54,707 nucleotides of DNA, from NCBI GenBank assembly GCA_003220225.1, contig QHRU01000062.1, positions 1 through 54,707 on the forward strand. Reading direction: 5' to 3'. Shown here one piece after another: positions 1 to 8,294 of this stretch. The number at the start of each line of letters is the position of its first letter. The stretch's first letter is position 1. The position numbers and the translations under genes are program-made. Source of the stretch: Candidatus Rokuibacteriota bacterium. Lineage in GTDB: Bacteria; Methylomirabilota; Methylomirabilia; Rokubacteriales; CSP1-6. Below the pieces are notes generated by a model. The model was given only the letters and a program-made list of their open reading frames with translations. It did no database searches and was not told the origin of the DNA.

Positions 1-30
1 CCTGAGACCCGCGCAGGCGCAGCTTCACGC

Positions 31-891
31 TCAGCGCCCCAGCGTTGCCAGAAACGTCTCCGCGTTTCGCCGCAGCACGCGGTCCAGCACCTCCTCGCCG
101 TAGCCCTCGGCCTTCCAGTCGCCGAGCAGGCGTTCGTAGCCGAGTAGGGGATAGTCGGCGCCGAACATCACGCGGTCCTGCAGCCGCCGGCCGATCTCCA
201 GCTTGAGGTCGGCGGCGAAGTAGCGCGGCGACCAGCCGTGCAGCTCGTACCAGACGCTGGTCTTGTGCAGCAGGATCGCGATCATCTCGGTCTGCCACGG
301 CCACGCCGGGCGCGAGGCGACGACGATCAGGTCCGGGTGGCGCGCGGCGACCTCGTCGAGGTGGCGCGGATGGCTGGCGTCGAGGCGCACGCCGCCGCCG
401 CCGGGCTGGCCGGCGCCGAGGCCCGTGGTGCCGACCATGATCAGGACCGGGGCGCGGGCCTCCGCGCACAGTCGGTAGAGCGGCTCGTAGCTGGGATCGT
501 CGGCGGGGACGTTGAATCCTGAGCCCGGCACGCCGAGGCCGACCACGCCGGGCGCAGTGCGCAGACAGCGGTCCAGCTCGTCGACGGCACCGCGGCCGTG
601 GCGCGGGTCGATGTGCAGCCAGTGGCCGAGGATGACGTCGGGGTGCGCGCGCTGGGTCTCGAACGCGTAGTCGTGCAGCGCGCGCGCCTCCTCGATGGGC
701 TGGGACATGCGCACGCCGAGGTCGAGCATGACGCGCACGCCGGTCTTGCGGAAGTGCTCGGCCATCTCGGCCTCGCTCACGTAGCGCGGCTTGGATTTGA
801 ATACGCGCTCCTGCTGGGCCAGCTCCTCGGGCGTCTGGAACGGGTAGCCGCGACGCGTGCCCCAGTGAGAGTGCATGTCGAAAATCGTCAT
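31..891 (-). CDS. Amidohydrolase family 2 protein
   Basis: A 286-residue metal-dependent hydrolase of the amidohydrolase-2 (TIM-barrel) family. A metal-binding HxH motif (HSH) lies at residues 7-9, and a late Asp (about residue 246, in GADYPLLG) fits the catalytic metal ligand. The C-terminal helix with NAETF is typical of the family. There is no signal peptide, so it should be cytoplasmic. I chose the ATG at 891, which forms a TGATG junction with the stop of the upstream acyl-CoA ligase; a GTG one codon earlier (894) is possible. The coupling suggests that the two proteins act in one catabolic step series, for example hydrolysis or decarboxylation of an acyl compound. The substrate cannot be read from sequence. 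Confidence 0.85.
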   Translation of the reverse strand: MTIFDMHSHWGTRRGYPFQTPEELAQQERVFKSKPRYVSEAEMAEHFRKTGVRVMLDLGVRMSQPIEEARALHDYAFETQRAHPDVILGHWLHIDPRHGRGAVDELDRCLRTAPGVVGLGVPGSGFNVPADDPSYEPLYRLCAEARAPVLIMVGTTGLGAGQPGGGGVRLDASHPRHLDEVAARHPDLIVVASRPAWPWQTEMIAILLHKTSVWYELHGWSPRYFAADLKLEIGRRLQDRVMFGADYPLLGYERLLGDWKAEGYGEEVLDRVLRRNAETFLATLGR

Positions 892-2438
892 CACGAAGAG
901 CGGCGCGCGAGCACCTGGCGCGTCAGCGCGTGGCGCTGGATCTTCCCTGTCGGCGTGAACGGGAACTCGTCGAAGATCTCCAGCTCCTCGGGCAGCTTGT
1001 AGGTCGCCACGCCGTCACGCAGGAACGCGACCATCTCCGTCAGGCTCACGGATGTGCCGGGTCGGGGGATGACGCACAGACAGTTGCGCTCGCCCAGCCG
1101 GGGATCGGGGACGCCGACGATGGCCGCGTGCAGCACGCTCGGATGGGTGTAGAGGATCTCCTCGATCTCGCGCGGGAAGAACTTCTTGCCGCCGCGGTTG
1201 ATCATCTCCTTGAGCCGCCCGACGATGCGGACGTTACCCGAGGGCTCCATCACGCCGAGGTCGCCGGTGCGGAACCAGCCGTCGGCGGTGAAGAGCTCGG
1301 CGTTCGCCGCCGGGTTCTTGTGATAGCCGAGGTGAACCGAGGGGCCCTTGGCCGCGATCTCGCCCTCCGCGCCGGGCCGCACGTCGTGGCCGTGCTCGTC
1401 GATGAGGCGCAGCGCCATTTGCGGCGCCGGGCGGCCGATGGTGCCGGCGACGGCCTCCGGGTCGTCCTCGAAGCGCGTGAACGTGTGAAAGCCGGTCTCG
1501 AGCATGCCGTAGAGCTCGATGAGGTGGCCCGGGATGCGGGCGCGGAAAGTTCTGATCGTCTCGACGGGGCAGGAGGCGCCGCCCGTGATGACGACGCGCA
1601 GCGAAGAAAGATCGAAGCGCGCGAGCTCGGGATCGTTCAGCATCGCGATGATGGACGCCGGCGCGCTCGGGATGAAGGTCACGCGCTCGCGCTCGATCAG
1701 CTCCAGCGCCGCGCGCCCGCTGAAGCGGTCCAGCAGCACCGCGCGCGCGCCGGCCATGATGGATTGCAGCAGCGTGAGGTAGCCCCAGTTGAGGCCGAGC
1801 GGCAGATAGACGAGGAAGACCTCCTTGTCGGTGACGTTCATCGCGCCGTTGAGGATGTGGCCGGCGGGCAGCGTCGTGTCGAAGGAATGCGTGACGCCCT
1901 TGGGGTTGCCGGTGGTGCCGGAGGTGAACGCCATGCGCATGACCGCGTCGGGCGCCATGCGACAAGGCTTCAACGGTGGCGGTGGCGTCGGTCCGTAGAT
2001 CAGCTCGTCGAGCGAGACCGTGTCGGCGTCGCCGCCGCCGAGCACCAGCACGGCCTTGAGCGCGGTCAGCTTCGGGCGCAGCGATCGCACCATCTCCACG
2101 TAGTCGAAGCCCTTGAACGTGGCGGGACAGACGAACGCGCGGCTCTCCGAGAACCGCACGATGTACTCGACCTCGCGGCTGCGGAAGTCCGGCCCGATCT
2201 GGTTGGCGATCGCGCCGATCCGTTCGCAGGCGAAGAACACGTACGCGAACTCGACCCAGTTCGGCAGCTGGATGGTGACGACGTCGCCGGGGCCGAGGCC
2301 CAGGCTCTGCAGCGCGGCAGCGGTGCGGTCCACGCGCGCCGCCAGCTCGCCGTACGTGACGCGGTGGCGGTGATCCACGAGGGCCTCGCGGTCGGGATGC
2401 GCCTCCGCGCGGCGGGCGAGGAAGTCGTGGAAGGTCAC
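891..2438 (-). CDS. Acyl-CoA synthetase, AMP-dependent ligase family
   Basis: ANL-superfamily adenylating enzyme that would activate a carboxylic acid as its CoA thioester. The ATP-binding motif TSGTTGNPKG, the GWFRTGDLG motif, the hinge region GRLKEMINRGGKK and the C-terminal catalytic lysine in PTGKIQRH are all present, so the enzyme looks intact. The start is uncertain: the frame is open to a TTG at 2528, but family similarity begins at about the GTG at 2438 (VTFHDFLARR), giving 515 residues. Neither start has a good Shine-Dalgarno. The stop overlaps the amidohydrolase start. The fatty, aromatic or alicyclic acid specificity is unknown. Confidence 0.87.
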   Translation of the reverse strand: MTFHDFLARRAEAHPDREALVDHRHRVTYGELAARVDRTAAALQSLGLGPGDVVTIQLPNWVEFAYVFFACERIGAIANQIGPDFRSREVEYIVRFSESRAFVCPATFKGFDYVEMVRSLRPKLTALKAVLVLGGGDADTVSLDELIYGPTPPPPLKPCRMAPDAVMRMAFTSGTTGNPKGVTHSFDTTLPAGHILNGAMNVTDKEVFLVYLPLGLNWGYLTLLQSIMAGARAVLLDRFSGRAALELIERERVTFIPSAPASIIAMLNDPELARFDLSSLRVVITGGASCPVETIRTFRARIPGHLIELYGMLETGFHTFTRFEDDPEAVAGTIGRPAPQMALRLIDEHGHDVRPGAEGEIAAKGPSVHLGYHKNPAANAELFTADGWFRTGDLGVMEPSGNVRIVGRLKEMINRGGKKFFPREIEEILYTHPSVLHAAIVGVPDPRLGERNCLCVIPRPGTSVSLTEMVAFLRDGVATYKLPEELEIFDEFPFTPTGKIQRHALTRQVLARRSS

Positions 2439-2576
2439 GGGGCCGAGGATAGCGCTCTCTGCGCGATAGCCGCCCGATTTCGTGGGTTTCGGCGATCCAC
2501 CTGCGTGGACAGAGGGAGATCGTGACAAGGGTCACTGAAGTCCGCTATGGTGAGAGATGCCTTTTCAGAGCAAGCC

Positions 2577-2924
2577 ATGAGTGACGCCCCTCTCTGTGTG
2601 GTGTGCTCGAAACCGATCCTGCCGGGCGATCGGCGTCTGGACGGAGAGGATCTGCATGCGACATGCGACCGGCGGCGGCGCGTTCGTGAGCCCGTCAAAT
2701 GCATCGTCTGCAATGAGCCGATTCGATCTCGGGACGGGGTCGCCCGGCTCGGTGACGTGTTGGTTCACGGTAAGTGCTACGTACGCGCCCGCCAGCCTGA
2801 ACCCAAGCCGACTGATCCCGACGTGACCGCTCCCAGCGTGAATGGCTCAGCGCGGGACGACCGCTGGGCGAACAGGCTCCTGCGTCGGGTCTTCGGCTCG
2901 CGCACCGCGGCAGGGTCCTCCTAG
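2577..2924 (+). CDS. Small protein with two CxxC...HxxC zinc-knuckle repeats
   Basis: A 115-residue protein that I do not recognise by name. It holds two similar zinc-site repeats: CVVC...HATC, then CIVC...HGKC, each a CxxC followed 18-20 residues later by HxxC, resembling LIM-type or treble-clef knuckles. The C-terminal third is basic and probably disordered. An in-frame ATG at 2547 would add ten residues. I prefer 2577 because a plausible promoter (GTGACA at 2522-2527, TATGGT at 2546-2551) would place the RNA start after 2547. It lies between the divergent ligase and the ABC transporter operon. A regulatory or scaffold role is only a guess. Confidence 0.6.
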   Translation: MSDAPLCVVCSKPILPGDRRLDGEDLHATCDRRRRVREPVKCIVCNEPIRSRDGVARLGDVLVHGKCYVRARQPEPKPTDPDVTAPSVNGSARDDRWANRLLRRVFGSRTAAGSS

Positions 2925-2977
2925 AGCGCGCTCTACCGCTCGATCTCACGCCCCCTCGCTCCCGGCACCTCCGCGCC

Positions 2978-3003
2978 TATAATCGGCCCGCCATCAAGGA
3001 GGG
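2978..3003 (+). promoter_or_regulatory. Promoter -10 box and strong ribosome binding site of the ABC transporter operon
   Basis: A perfect TATAAT lies at 2978-2983, and AAGGAGGG at 2996-3003, six bases before the ATG at 3010. The -35 region around 2955-2960 is weak. This gives a short leader of about 20 nt. Confidence 0.5.
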
Positions 3004-3009
3004 CCGGTC

Positions 3010-4206
3010 ATGAGGAGACGAGACTTTCTCAAAGTCGCCGGCGGCGCCGCCGCCGGCGTGAGCGCCCCGATATATCTGAGGACCGCGTGGGCGCAGGGTC
3101 CGATCAAGATAGGGATGCCGGCCGCGCTGTCGGGCAGCAACGCCCAGTACGGCATCCAGGCCCGGCGCGCCGCCGAGCTGTTCGCCAGGGACATCAAGGC
3201 GAAAGGGATCCTCGGCCGGCCCGTCGAGTTCATCTACGAGGACACCGGCGGCGATCCCGCCACCGCCGTGCGGAAGGCCCAGAAGCTGGTCGAGAAGGAC
3301 GGCGTGAAGTTCCTCACCGGCGTCGTGCTCTCCTCCGAGGCCCTCGCCGTCTCCGCGAAATGCCCCGAGTGGAAGGTCGTCTTCATGTCGACGATCAACG
3401 GGGCGGGCGCGCTGACGGCGAAGGCGTTCCATCGGTATTTCTTCCGGGTGAACACGAGCGGCCCCATGGGCGCGCGCGCGGTCAGCCTCTATCTGGCCGA
3501 GTCGCCGATGAAGCGCTTCTTCGCGCTGGGCAGCGACTATGCCTGGGGCCGCGACAGCGTGGGCTCCTTCACGACGCAGATCACGGCGGCCAAGAAGGAG
3601 GTCGTCGGCACCGACTTCCCGCCCGTCGGCACCAAGGACTTCGCGAGCTACATCGCCAAGATCAGACAGTCGCGCGCCGACGGCGTCTACCTCGCCCTGC
3701 CCGGCCAGGACGCCACCATCTACCTGAAGCAGGCCCACCAGTTCGGCCTCAACCGCGAGGTGAAGCCGATCATGGAGATCCTCGAGCTGGAGAACATGAA
3801 AGCGGTGGGCGACGCGATGGTGGGGGCGATCGGCAGCTCGCGCTACCCGTTCACGGTCGACACGCCGAAGAACCGGGACTTCGTCAAGCGCTTCCACGAT
3901 CTGCACGGCATCTACCCCGACATGTTCGACGGCGAGACGTACGAGGGCCTCGAGTGGCTGGCCCAGGTGATCGGCAAGGCCGGCACCGACGACGTCGAGA
4001 AAGTCATCGACGCCTGGGAGGATTCCTCCTACGAGGGCCTCGAGGGCCCGTTCTTCATGCGCAAGTGCGATCACCAGGCCGTGCAGCCCGGCTTCGCGGT
4101 CGAGTGCGTGAAGGATCCGAAGTATCCGCATCCGATCCCCAGGATCCTCGCGACCTATCCCGGCGAGAAGGTGACGCCGAAGTGCCGGACGGAAGAATTC
4201 TCATAG
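3010..4206 (+). CDS. ABC transporter substrate-binding protein, Liv type, Tat-exported
   Basis: A 398-residue periplasmic binding protein of the LivJ/LivK family (Peripla_BP_6). The N-terminus has a twin-arginine signal (RRRDFLKVAGG, hydrophobic stretch, AWA|Q cleavage region), so it is probably exported folded. Mature sequence starts IKIGMPAALSG, the usual first strand of the family. It heads an operon with two permeases and two ATPases and has its own promoter and strong ribosome binding site. The ligand may be an amino acid, amide, or an aromatic or short acid; the nearby acyl-CoA ligase and amidohydrolase make an organic acid plausible, but that is inference. Confidence 0.92.
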   Translation: MRRRDFLKVAGGAAAGVSAPIYLRTAWAQGPIKIGMPAALSGSNAQYGIQARRAAELFARDIKAKGILGRPVEFIYEDTGGDPATAVRKAQKLVEKDGVKFLTGVVLSSEALAVSAKCPEWKVVFMSTINGAGALTAKAFHRYFFRVNTSGPMGARAVSLYLAESPMKRFFALGSDYAWGRDSVGSFTTQITAAKKEVVGTDFPPVGTKDFASYIAKIRQSRADGVYLALPGQDATIYLKQAHQFGLNREVKPIMEILELENMKAVGDAMVGAIGSSRYPFTVDTPKNRDFVKRFHDLHGIYPDMFDGETYEGLEWLAQVIGKAGTDDVEKVIDAWEDSSYEGLEGPFFMRKCDHQAVQPGFAVECVKDPKYPHPIPRILATYPGEKVTPKCRTEEFS

Positions 4207-4209
4207 CCC

Positions 4210-5070
4210 GTGGCCAACCTGCTCGAACAGCTGCTCAACGCGCTGGCGCTCGCGGGGCTCCTCTTCCTGGTGTCCGCCGGGCTCTCGCTCGTGTTCGGGA
4301 TCCTCCGCGTCGTCAACTTCGCGCACGGTGTCTTCTACATGCTGGGCGCCTACCTCGGCTTCACGACGGTCGCGCTGTCCGGCTGGTTCTGGCCGGCGCT
4401 CGTGGTGGTGCCGCCCGTCGTCGGCGTGCTCGGCGCGCTTCTCGAGTCGTCCACGCTGCGCTTCATCTACCGTCGTCCGCCGATCTATCAGCTCCTGCTG
4501 ACGTTCGGGCTCGCGCTGATCCTCGAGGAAAGCATACGCGTGCTCTATGGCCCGACCGCCAAGGGCGTGGAGCCCCCACCGCTGCTCCAGGGCGCGATCG
4601 ACCTGGGCGGCGTTCTCTATCCGCGCTATCGGCTCTTCCTGGTCGTGCTCGGCTGCACGGTCGGCGTCGCCGTGTGGCTGTTCCTCAGCCGGACGCGCGC
4701 CGGCCTGGTGATCCGCGCGGTCGCGCAGAACAGCGAGATGGCCGACTGTCTCGGCGCCGACGTCGCGCGCGTGCGCACCCTCGTGTTCGGCGCCGCCTGT
4801 GCGCTCGCCGGGCTGGGCGGCGTGGCGGCCGCTCCCATGACCACCGCGTACCTCGGGATGGGGATCAACGTGATCGTCGATGCGTTCGTCGTCGTCGTCA
4901 TCGGGGGCCTGGGCAGCATCGGCGGCTCGATGGCGGGCAGCCTGATCGTCGGCGCCGCCCAGACGTGGGGGGCCTTCTACCTGCCGGAGACGGCCATGGT
5001 CATCATGTACGCGGTGATGGGCGCGATCCTCGTCTTCCGGCCCTGGGGCCTCTTCGGCGAGGAGGAATGA
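4210..5070 (+). CDS. livH: Liv-type ABC transporter permease, LivH family
   Basis: A 286-residue inner-membrane permease of the branched-chain amino acid (HAAT) family, starting at the GTG at 4210, three bases after the binding-protein stop. It is hydrophobic throughout, with the LivH landmarks VNFAHGVFYMLGAYLG near the N-terminus and the cytoplasmic coupling segment RAVAQNSEMADCLG in the second half. It pairs with the LivM protein encoded next; the ATG of that gene overlaps this stop codon (ATGA), so the two are translationally coupled. Confidence 0.93.
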   Translation: MANLLEQLLNALALAGLLFLVSAGLSLVFGILRVVNFAHGVFYMLGAYLGFTTVALSGWFWPALVVVPPVVGVLGALLESSTLRFIYRRPPIYQLLLTFGLALILEESIRVLYGPTAKGVEPPPLLQGAIDLGGVLYPRYRLFLVVLGCTVGVAVWLFLSRTRAGLVIRAVAQNSEMADCLGADVARVRTLVFGAACALAGLGGVAAAPMTTAYLGMGINVIVDAFVVVVIGGLGSIGGSMAGSLIVGAAQTWGAFYLPETAMVIMYAVMGAILVFRPWGLFGEEE

Positions 5071-5999
5071 TCCCGTCGCGGTTGTCGGCGCTGGCGGCGC
5101 TGGTGGCGCTCGCGGTCGTGCCGTGGGTGCTCGCGCGCCACCAGCTCTCGCTCCTCACGGATCTGCTCATCGCCGGGCTCTTCGCGATGTCGCTCGACCT
5201 GATCATGGGCTACACGGGCATGGTCTCCTTCGGCCACGCCGCCTACTTCGGCCTCGGCGCCTACGCGAGCGCCCTCGTCCTGCTGCACTTCGCTCAGCCG
5301 GTGCCCGTCGCGCTCCTCGCGGGAGCGCTGCTGGCGGGGGCGGTGGCGGTGCCGGTCGGCTGGTTCTCGACCCGCGCCACCGGCATCTACTTCGCGATGC
5401 TGACGCTGGCCTTCGCCCAGTTCCTCTACACGGTGGCCTACAAGTGGCGTGATCTCACCGGGGGCTCCGACGGCATCGCAGGCGTGCCCAAGACGCCGCT
5501 GTTCTGGGGCGGGCCCAGCCTCGCCTCCTCGCGCGCGTTCTACTTCCTGGTGGCCGCCTGCGTCGTGCTCTCGCTCTTCGTCTGTCGGGCGGTCGTCCGA
5601 TCGCCGTTCGGCCGAGCGCTGCAGGCGATCCGCGAGAACGAGCGCCGGTTCACGAGCCTCGGGCGCGACCCGCGCCCGTTCAAGCTCGTCGTCTTCGTCA
5701 TCGCCGCGGTGTTCGCCGGCCTGGCCGGCGCGCTCTTCGCGCCCTTCCGCGGCTTCGCCTCGCCGGAGGTCATGTTCTGGGTCTTCTCCGGCCAGGGACT
5801 GATGATGGTCATCATGGGCGGGATCGGCACGCTCGTGGGGCCGGTGCTCGGGGCGATGCTCTTCATCCTGATCCAGGAGGTGCTCTCGAGCTACACGGAG
5901 CACTGGATGATCTTCACGGGCGTCGTGTTCGTCCTGATCGTGATCTTCCTGCCGGGCGGCCTGGTGGGCACCGCGCGGCGGCTCGGAGCGCGCGGGTGA
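5067..5999 (+). CDS. livM: Liv-type ABC transporter permease, LivM family
   Basis: A 310-residue inner-membrane permease that starts at the ATG at 5067 inside the stop of the preceding permease. The frame is open far upstream, but that part only runs out of frame through the binding-protein and LivH genes. Family landmarks are GYTGMVSFGHAAYFGLGAY and the coupling segment RAIRENERRFTSLG. It ends with a hydrophobic helix and a basic tail. It forms the transmembrane channel with LivH and overlaps the next ATPase start by four bases. Confidence 0.92.
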   Translation: MIPSRLSALAALVALAVVPWVLARHQLSLLTDLLIAGLFAMSLDLIMGYTGMVSFGHAAYFGLGAYASALVLLHFAQPVPVALLAGALLAGAVAVPVGWFSTRATGIYFAMLTLAFAQFLYTVAYKWRDLTGGSDGIAGVPKTPLFWGGPSLASSRAFYFLVAACVVLSLFVCRAVVRSPFGRALQAIRENERRFTSLGRDPRPFKLVVFVIAAVFAGLAGALFAPFRGFASPEVMFWVFSGQGLMMVIMGGIGTLVGPVLGAMLFILIQEVLSSYTEHWMIFTGVVFVLIVIFLPGGLVGTARRLGARG

Positions 6000-6775
6000 C
6001 GCCGCTGCTCGAAACGCGTGGACCGACGCCGCTGCTGGAAACACGCGGACTCGGCCGCGCGTTCGGCGCCCTGCAGGCCGTCGCCGGCGTCAGTCTCGCG
6101 GTGCAGCCCATGGAGCTGCGGGCCGTCATCGGACCGAACGGCGCCGGGAAGACCACGCTGTTCCACCTGATCTCGGGCCTCCTGGCGCCGACGGCGGGCC
6201 ACGTCCTCTTCCGTGGCGACGACGTCACCGCGCTCGCGGCGCCGGCGCGCTGCCGGCGTGGCATCTCGCGCACCTTCCAGATCACCAGCATCTTCCCGGA
6301 GCTCTCGGTGCTGGAGAACGTCCGGATCGCCGTTCAGCTCAAGATCGGCGACAATTTTCGCCTCCTCGGCGGCCGGGCGGTCCTCGAGGCGAGCGAGCAG
6401 CGTGCGCGCGACAGCCTCCGTCTGCTCGGCCTCGACGACCGGGCCGATGAGCTGGCCTCGACCCTGCCGCACGGCGACCAGCGTCTGCTCGAGATCGCGA
6501 TGGCCGCGGCCCAGGAACCGGCGCTGCTGCTGCTCGACGAGCCGACGCAGGGCTTGTCGCCGGAAGACACGGCGGCCACGGTCGCGGTCATCCGGCAGGT
6601 CGCGCGCGAGCGGAAGCTGACGATCATCCTCGTCGAGCACGACATGGACGTGGTCTTCGATCTCGCGGACCGGATCAGCGTGCTGCACTTCGGCCAGCTC
6701 ATCGCCGAGGGGACGGCGGCGGAGATCCGCGCGAACGCGGAGGTGCAGAAGGCGTATCTCGGAGGTCTCGACTAG
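5996..6775 (+). CDS. livG: Liv-type ABC transporter ATPase, LivG family
   Basis: A 259-residue ATP-binding subunit with Walker A GPNGAGKTT, an ABC signature in the form LPHGDQRLLEIAMA, Walker B ALLLLDEP and the switch histidine in LVEHDMD. The signature has HGDQ in place of the more usual SYGxQ, a family-tolerated variation. It starts with GTG at 5996, overlapping livM by four bases. The extreme N-terminus is a nine-residue tandem duplication (TPLLETRGP then TPLLETRGL), so the true start may lie within the second copy. It drives import together with the LivF protein. Confidence 0.93.
   Translation: MTPLLETRGPTPLLETRGLGRAFGALQAVAGVSLAVQPMELRAVIGPNGAGKTTLFHLISGLLAPTAGHVLFRGDDVTALAAPARCRRGISRTFQITSIFPELSVLENVRIAVQLKIGDNFRLLGGRAVLEASEQRARDSLRLLGLDDRADELASTLPHGDQRLLEIAMAAAQEPALLLLDEPTQGLSPEDTAATVAVIRQVARERKLTIILVEHDMDVVFDLADRISVLHFGQLIAEGTAAEIRANAEVQKAYLGGLD
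5999..6052 (+). repeat. 27-nt tandem duplication at the 5' end of livG
   Basis: Two adjacent 27-nt units (5999-6025 and 6026-6052) encode TPLLETRGP and TPLLETRGL. They differ at a few mostly third-codon positions, so the duplication is not brand new. The frame is kept. Confidence 0.85.
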
Positions 6776-6777
6776 GC

Positions 6778-7482
6778 GTGCTGCTCGCCGTCGACGCGCT
6801 CCACACCTTCTACGGCAAGAGCCACGTGCTGCGCGACGTCTCGTTCGCGGTGCCGGCGGGCCAGATCACGGTGCTGCTCGGGCGCAACGGGGCAGGCAAG
6901 ACGACGACGCTGCGCTCGATCATGGGCCTGACGCCGCCGCGCGGCGGCGCCGTGCGCTTCAAGGACCGAGACATCACCGGCGAGCCGCCGCATCGCGTCT
7001 TCCGGCTCGGAGTGGGGTACGTGCCCGAAGGGCGTCAGATCTTTCCGCACCTGGACGTCGGCGAGAACCTTCGTCTCGCGACGCGGCGCGTTGGCGAGAG
7101 CACGCGCTGGACGCTCGAGCGGATCTTCGAGTACTTTCCCGTGCTGCGTGAGCGCTGGAGCCAGCGCGGCCGGAGCCTTTCGGGCGGCGAGCAGCAGATG
7201 CTCGCCATCGCCCGCGCCCTGGCCGGCAACCCGGAGCTCGTGATGCTCGACGAGCCCTCGCAGGGCCTGGCGCCCCGCCTCGTGCGCGAGCTCGAGGCGC
7301 TGATGGTGCGCCTCAAAGGCGAGGGCGTCACCATCCTGCTCGTCGAGCAGAACGCGCGCATGGCGCTGGCGGTGAGCGATCAGGTGCTCGTCCTCAGCAA
7401 GGGCACGGTGGTGTTCGCCGGCCCCACCGCCGAGTTCCACCGGCGCGAAGCCGAGCTCAAGGGGCGCTACTTGTCGGTCTAG
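6778..7482 (+). CDS. livF: Liv-type ABC transporter ATPase, LivF family
   Basis: A 234-residue ATPase with Walker A GRNGAGKTT, signature LSGGEQQMLAIARAL, Walker B LVMLDEPSQGLAP and the LLVEQNAR switch region, all in the expected order. It starts with GTG at 6778, two bases after the LivG stop. It is the last gene of the importer operon and runs four bases into the stop of the convergent thioesterase gene, so there is no room for a separate terminator. Confidence 0.94.
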   Translation: MLLAVDALHTFYGKSHVLRDVSFAVPAGQITVLLGRNGAGKTTTLRSIMGLTPPRGGAVRFKDRDITGEPPHRVFRLGVGYVPEGRQIFPHLDVGENLRLATRRVGESTRWTLERIFEYFPVLRERWSQRGRSLSGGEQQMLAIARALAGNPELVMLDEPSQGLAPRLVRELEALMVRLKGEGVTILLVEQNARMALAVSDQVLVLSKGTVVFAGPTAEFHRREAELKGRYLSV

Positions 7483-7853
7483 AGGCTGCCGCGGCGTACG
7501 ATCGTGCGCCGCAGCGTGCCCTCGCCGATCAGCTCCCGCGCGTTGTGGGCCTCGACGCGAAACAGGAGCTTGCGGCCCTCAACCTCGAGGAGCTCGGACG
7601 CGACCCTGAACGATTCGCCGACCGGCGTCGCCCGCCGATGGCGCACACAGATCTCGTAGCCCACGGTGGTGTGGTCGTCGGGCAGGAATTTCTGCGTCGA
7701 GTCCTGGGCAGCCAGCTCCATCTCGAGGATCATCCAGGCGGCCATGAGGACGCCCGGCCCGCCGGCGTGGGTCGTCGCCATCGCCGGCGTCACCACCGCG
7801 CGCCGCTCGCCCCGCAGGCCGGGCACGATTCCCGCGAAGGGCCCGGCGCTCAC
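7479..7853 (-). CDS. Hotdog-fold acyl-CoA thioesterase, FlK-like
   Basis: A 124-residue single-hotdog protein resembling the fluoroacetyl-CoA thioesterase (FlK) group. The family pattern is visible: VVTPAMATTHAGGPGVL, then an active-site Glu region MILEMELAAQD, then the strand VGYEICVRHRRATPVG with the His. It should hydrolyse a short or unusual acyl-CoA in the cytoplasm. It starts at GTG 7853, eight bases after the copper-domain gene stop, and ends convergently within livF. A fragment nearly identical to its C-terminus reappears at 50573-50635. Confidence 0.78.
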   Translation of the reverse strand: MSAGPFAGIVPGLRGERRAVVTPAMATTHAGGPGVLMAAWMILEMELAAQDSTQKFLPDDHTTVGYEICVRHRRATPVGESFRVASELLEVEGRKLLFRVEAHNARELIGEGTLRRTIVRRGSL

Positions 7854-7860
7854 GGAACGC

Positions 7861-8271
7861 TCACCACTTCTTCACCGCCACCACCGCCGCGTCGTCCAGC
7901 ACCGTTCCCCGCAGCGCGAAGCGGATCGGCTCGCCCACGCGGACGGCGGTCCGCACCGTCGGTGATGTCGCCTGGAAACGGAAGCTGGTGGTACGCGCGG
8001 GCAGGAGGCCGCGGATCTCCTCGTGGGTGACGACGAGGAGCTGCGGGTAGACGGCGCGCACGACGCCGCGACCCTCCCATTGCTGCTCGCCGGCGCGGGC
8101 GCCGGCGGCGCAGGCCACGCGCTCGCGCTCGAGACGCTCCACCTGGGCGCGGGCGGCATCGACGTCGCGATCGAGAGCAGCGGCGCGGCGGCCCCACCCG
8201 GCGTAGCCCAGGCCGAGGCCGACGGCGAAGACGAGATTGAGGACCAGGGCCACTTGCCACACGGGCATCAT
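7861..8271 (-). CDS. Membrane-anchored CusF-like copper-binding domain protein
   Basis: A 136-residue protein with one N-terminal transmembrane helix (residues about 4-22), a short coiled linker (AALDRDVDAARAQVERLERE) and a C-terminal beta-barrel-like domain. Its pattern GVVRAVYPQLLVVTHEEI ... FRF ... VRVGEPIRFAL resembles the CusF/periplasmic copper-binding fold. The Met and Trp copper ligands of CusF are not clearly conserved, so metal binding is uncertain. I chose the first of two tandem ATGs (8271), preceded by GGAGGAG. It follows the CopD fusion by 23 bases on the same strand, supporting a role in copper handling. Confidence 0.6.
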   Translation of the reverse strand: MMPVWQVALVLNLVFAVGLGLGYAGWGRRAAALDRDVDAARAQVERLERERVACAAGARAGEQQWEGRGVVRAVYPQLLVVTHEEIRGLLPARTTSFRFQATSPTVRTAVRVGEPIRFALRGTVLDDAAVVAVKKW

Positions 8272-8294
8272 CGAGCTCCTCCGCGTTCCATCAT

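Noticed and set aside
930-2525. A 531-codon plus-strand frame opposite the acyl-CoA ligase
   Set aside because: It is the antisense of a clear enzyme, has Ala/Arg/Asp-rich composition with no motif, and no ribosome site.
3087-4209. A 970-codon open frame reaching from 3087 to 5999
   Set aside because: Only its last part (5067-5999) is a protein, LivM. The first part is out of frame with the binding protein and LivH and reads as Arg- and Gly-rich noise, as expected from GC-rich codon use.
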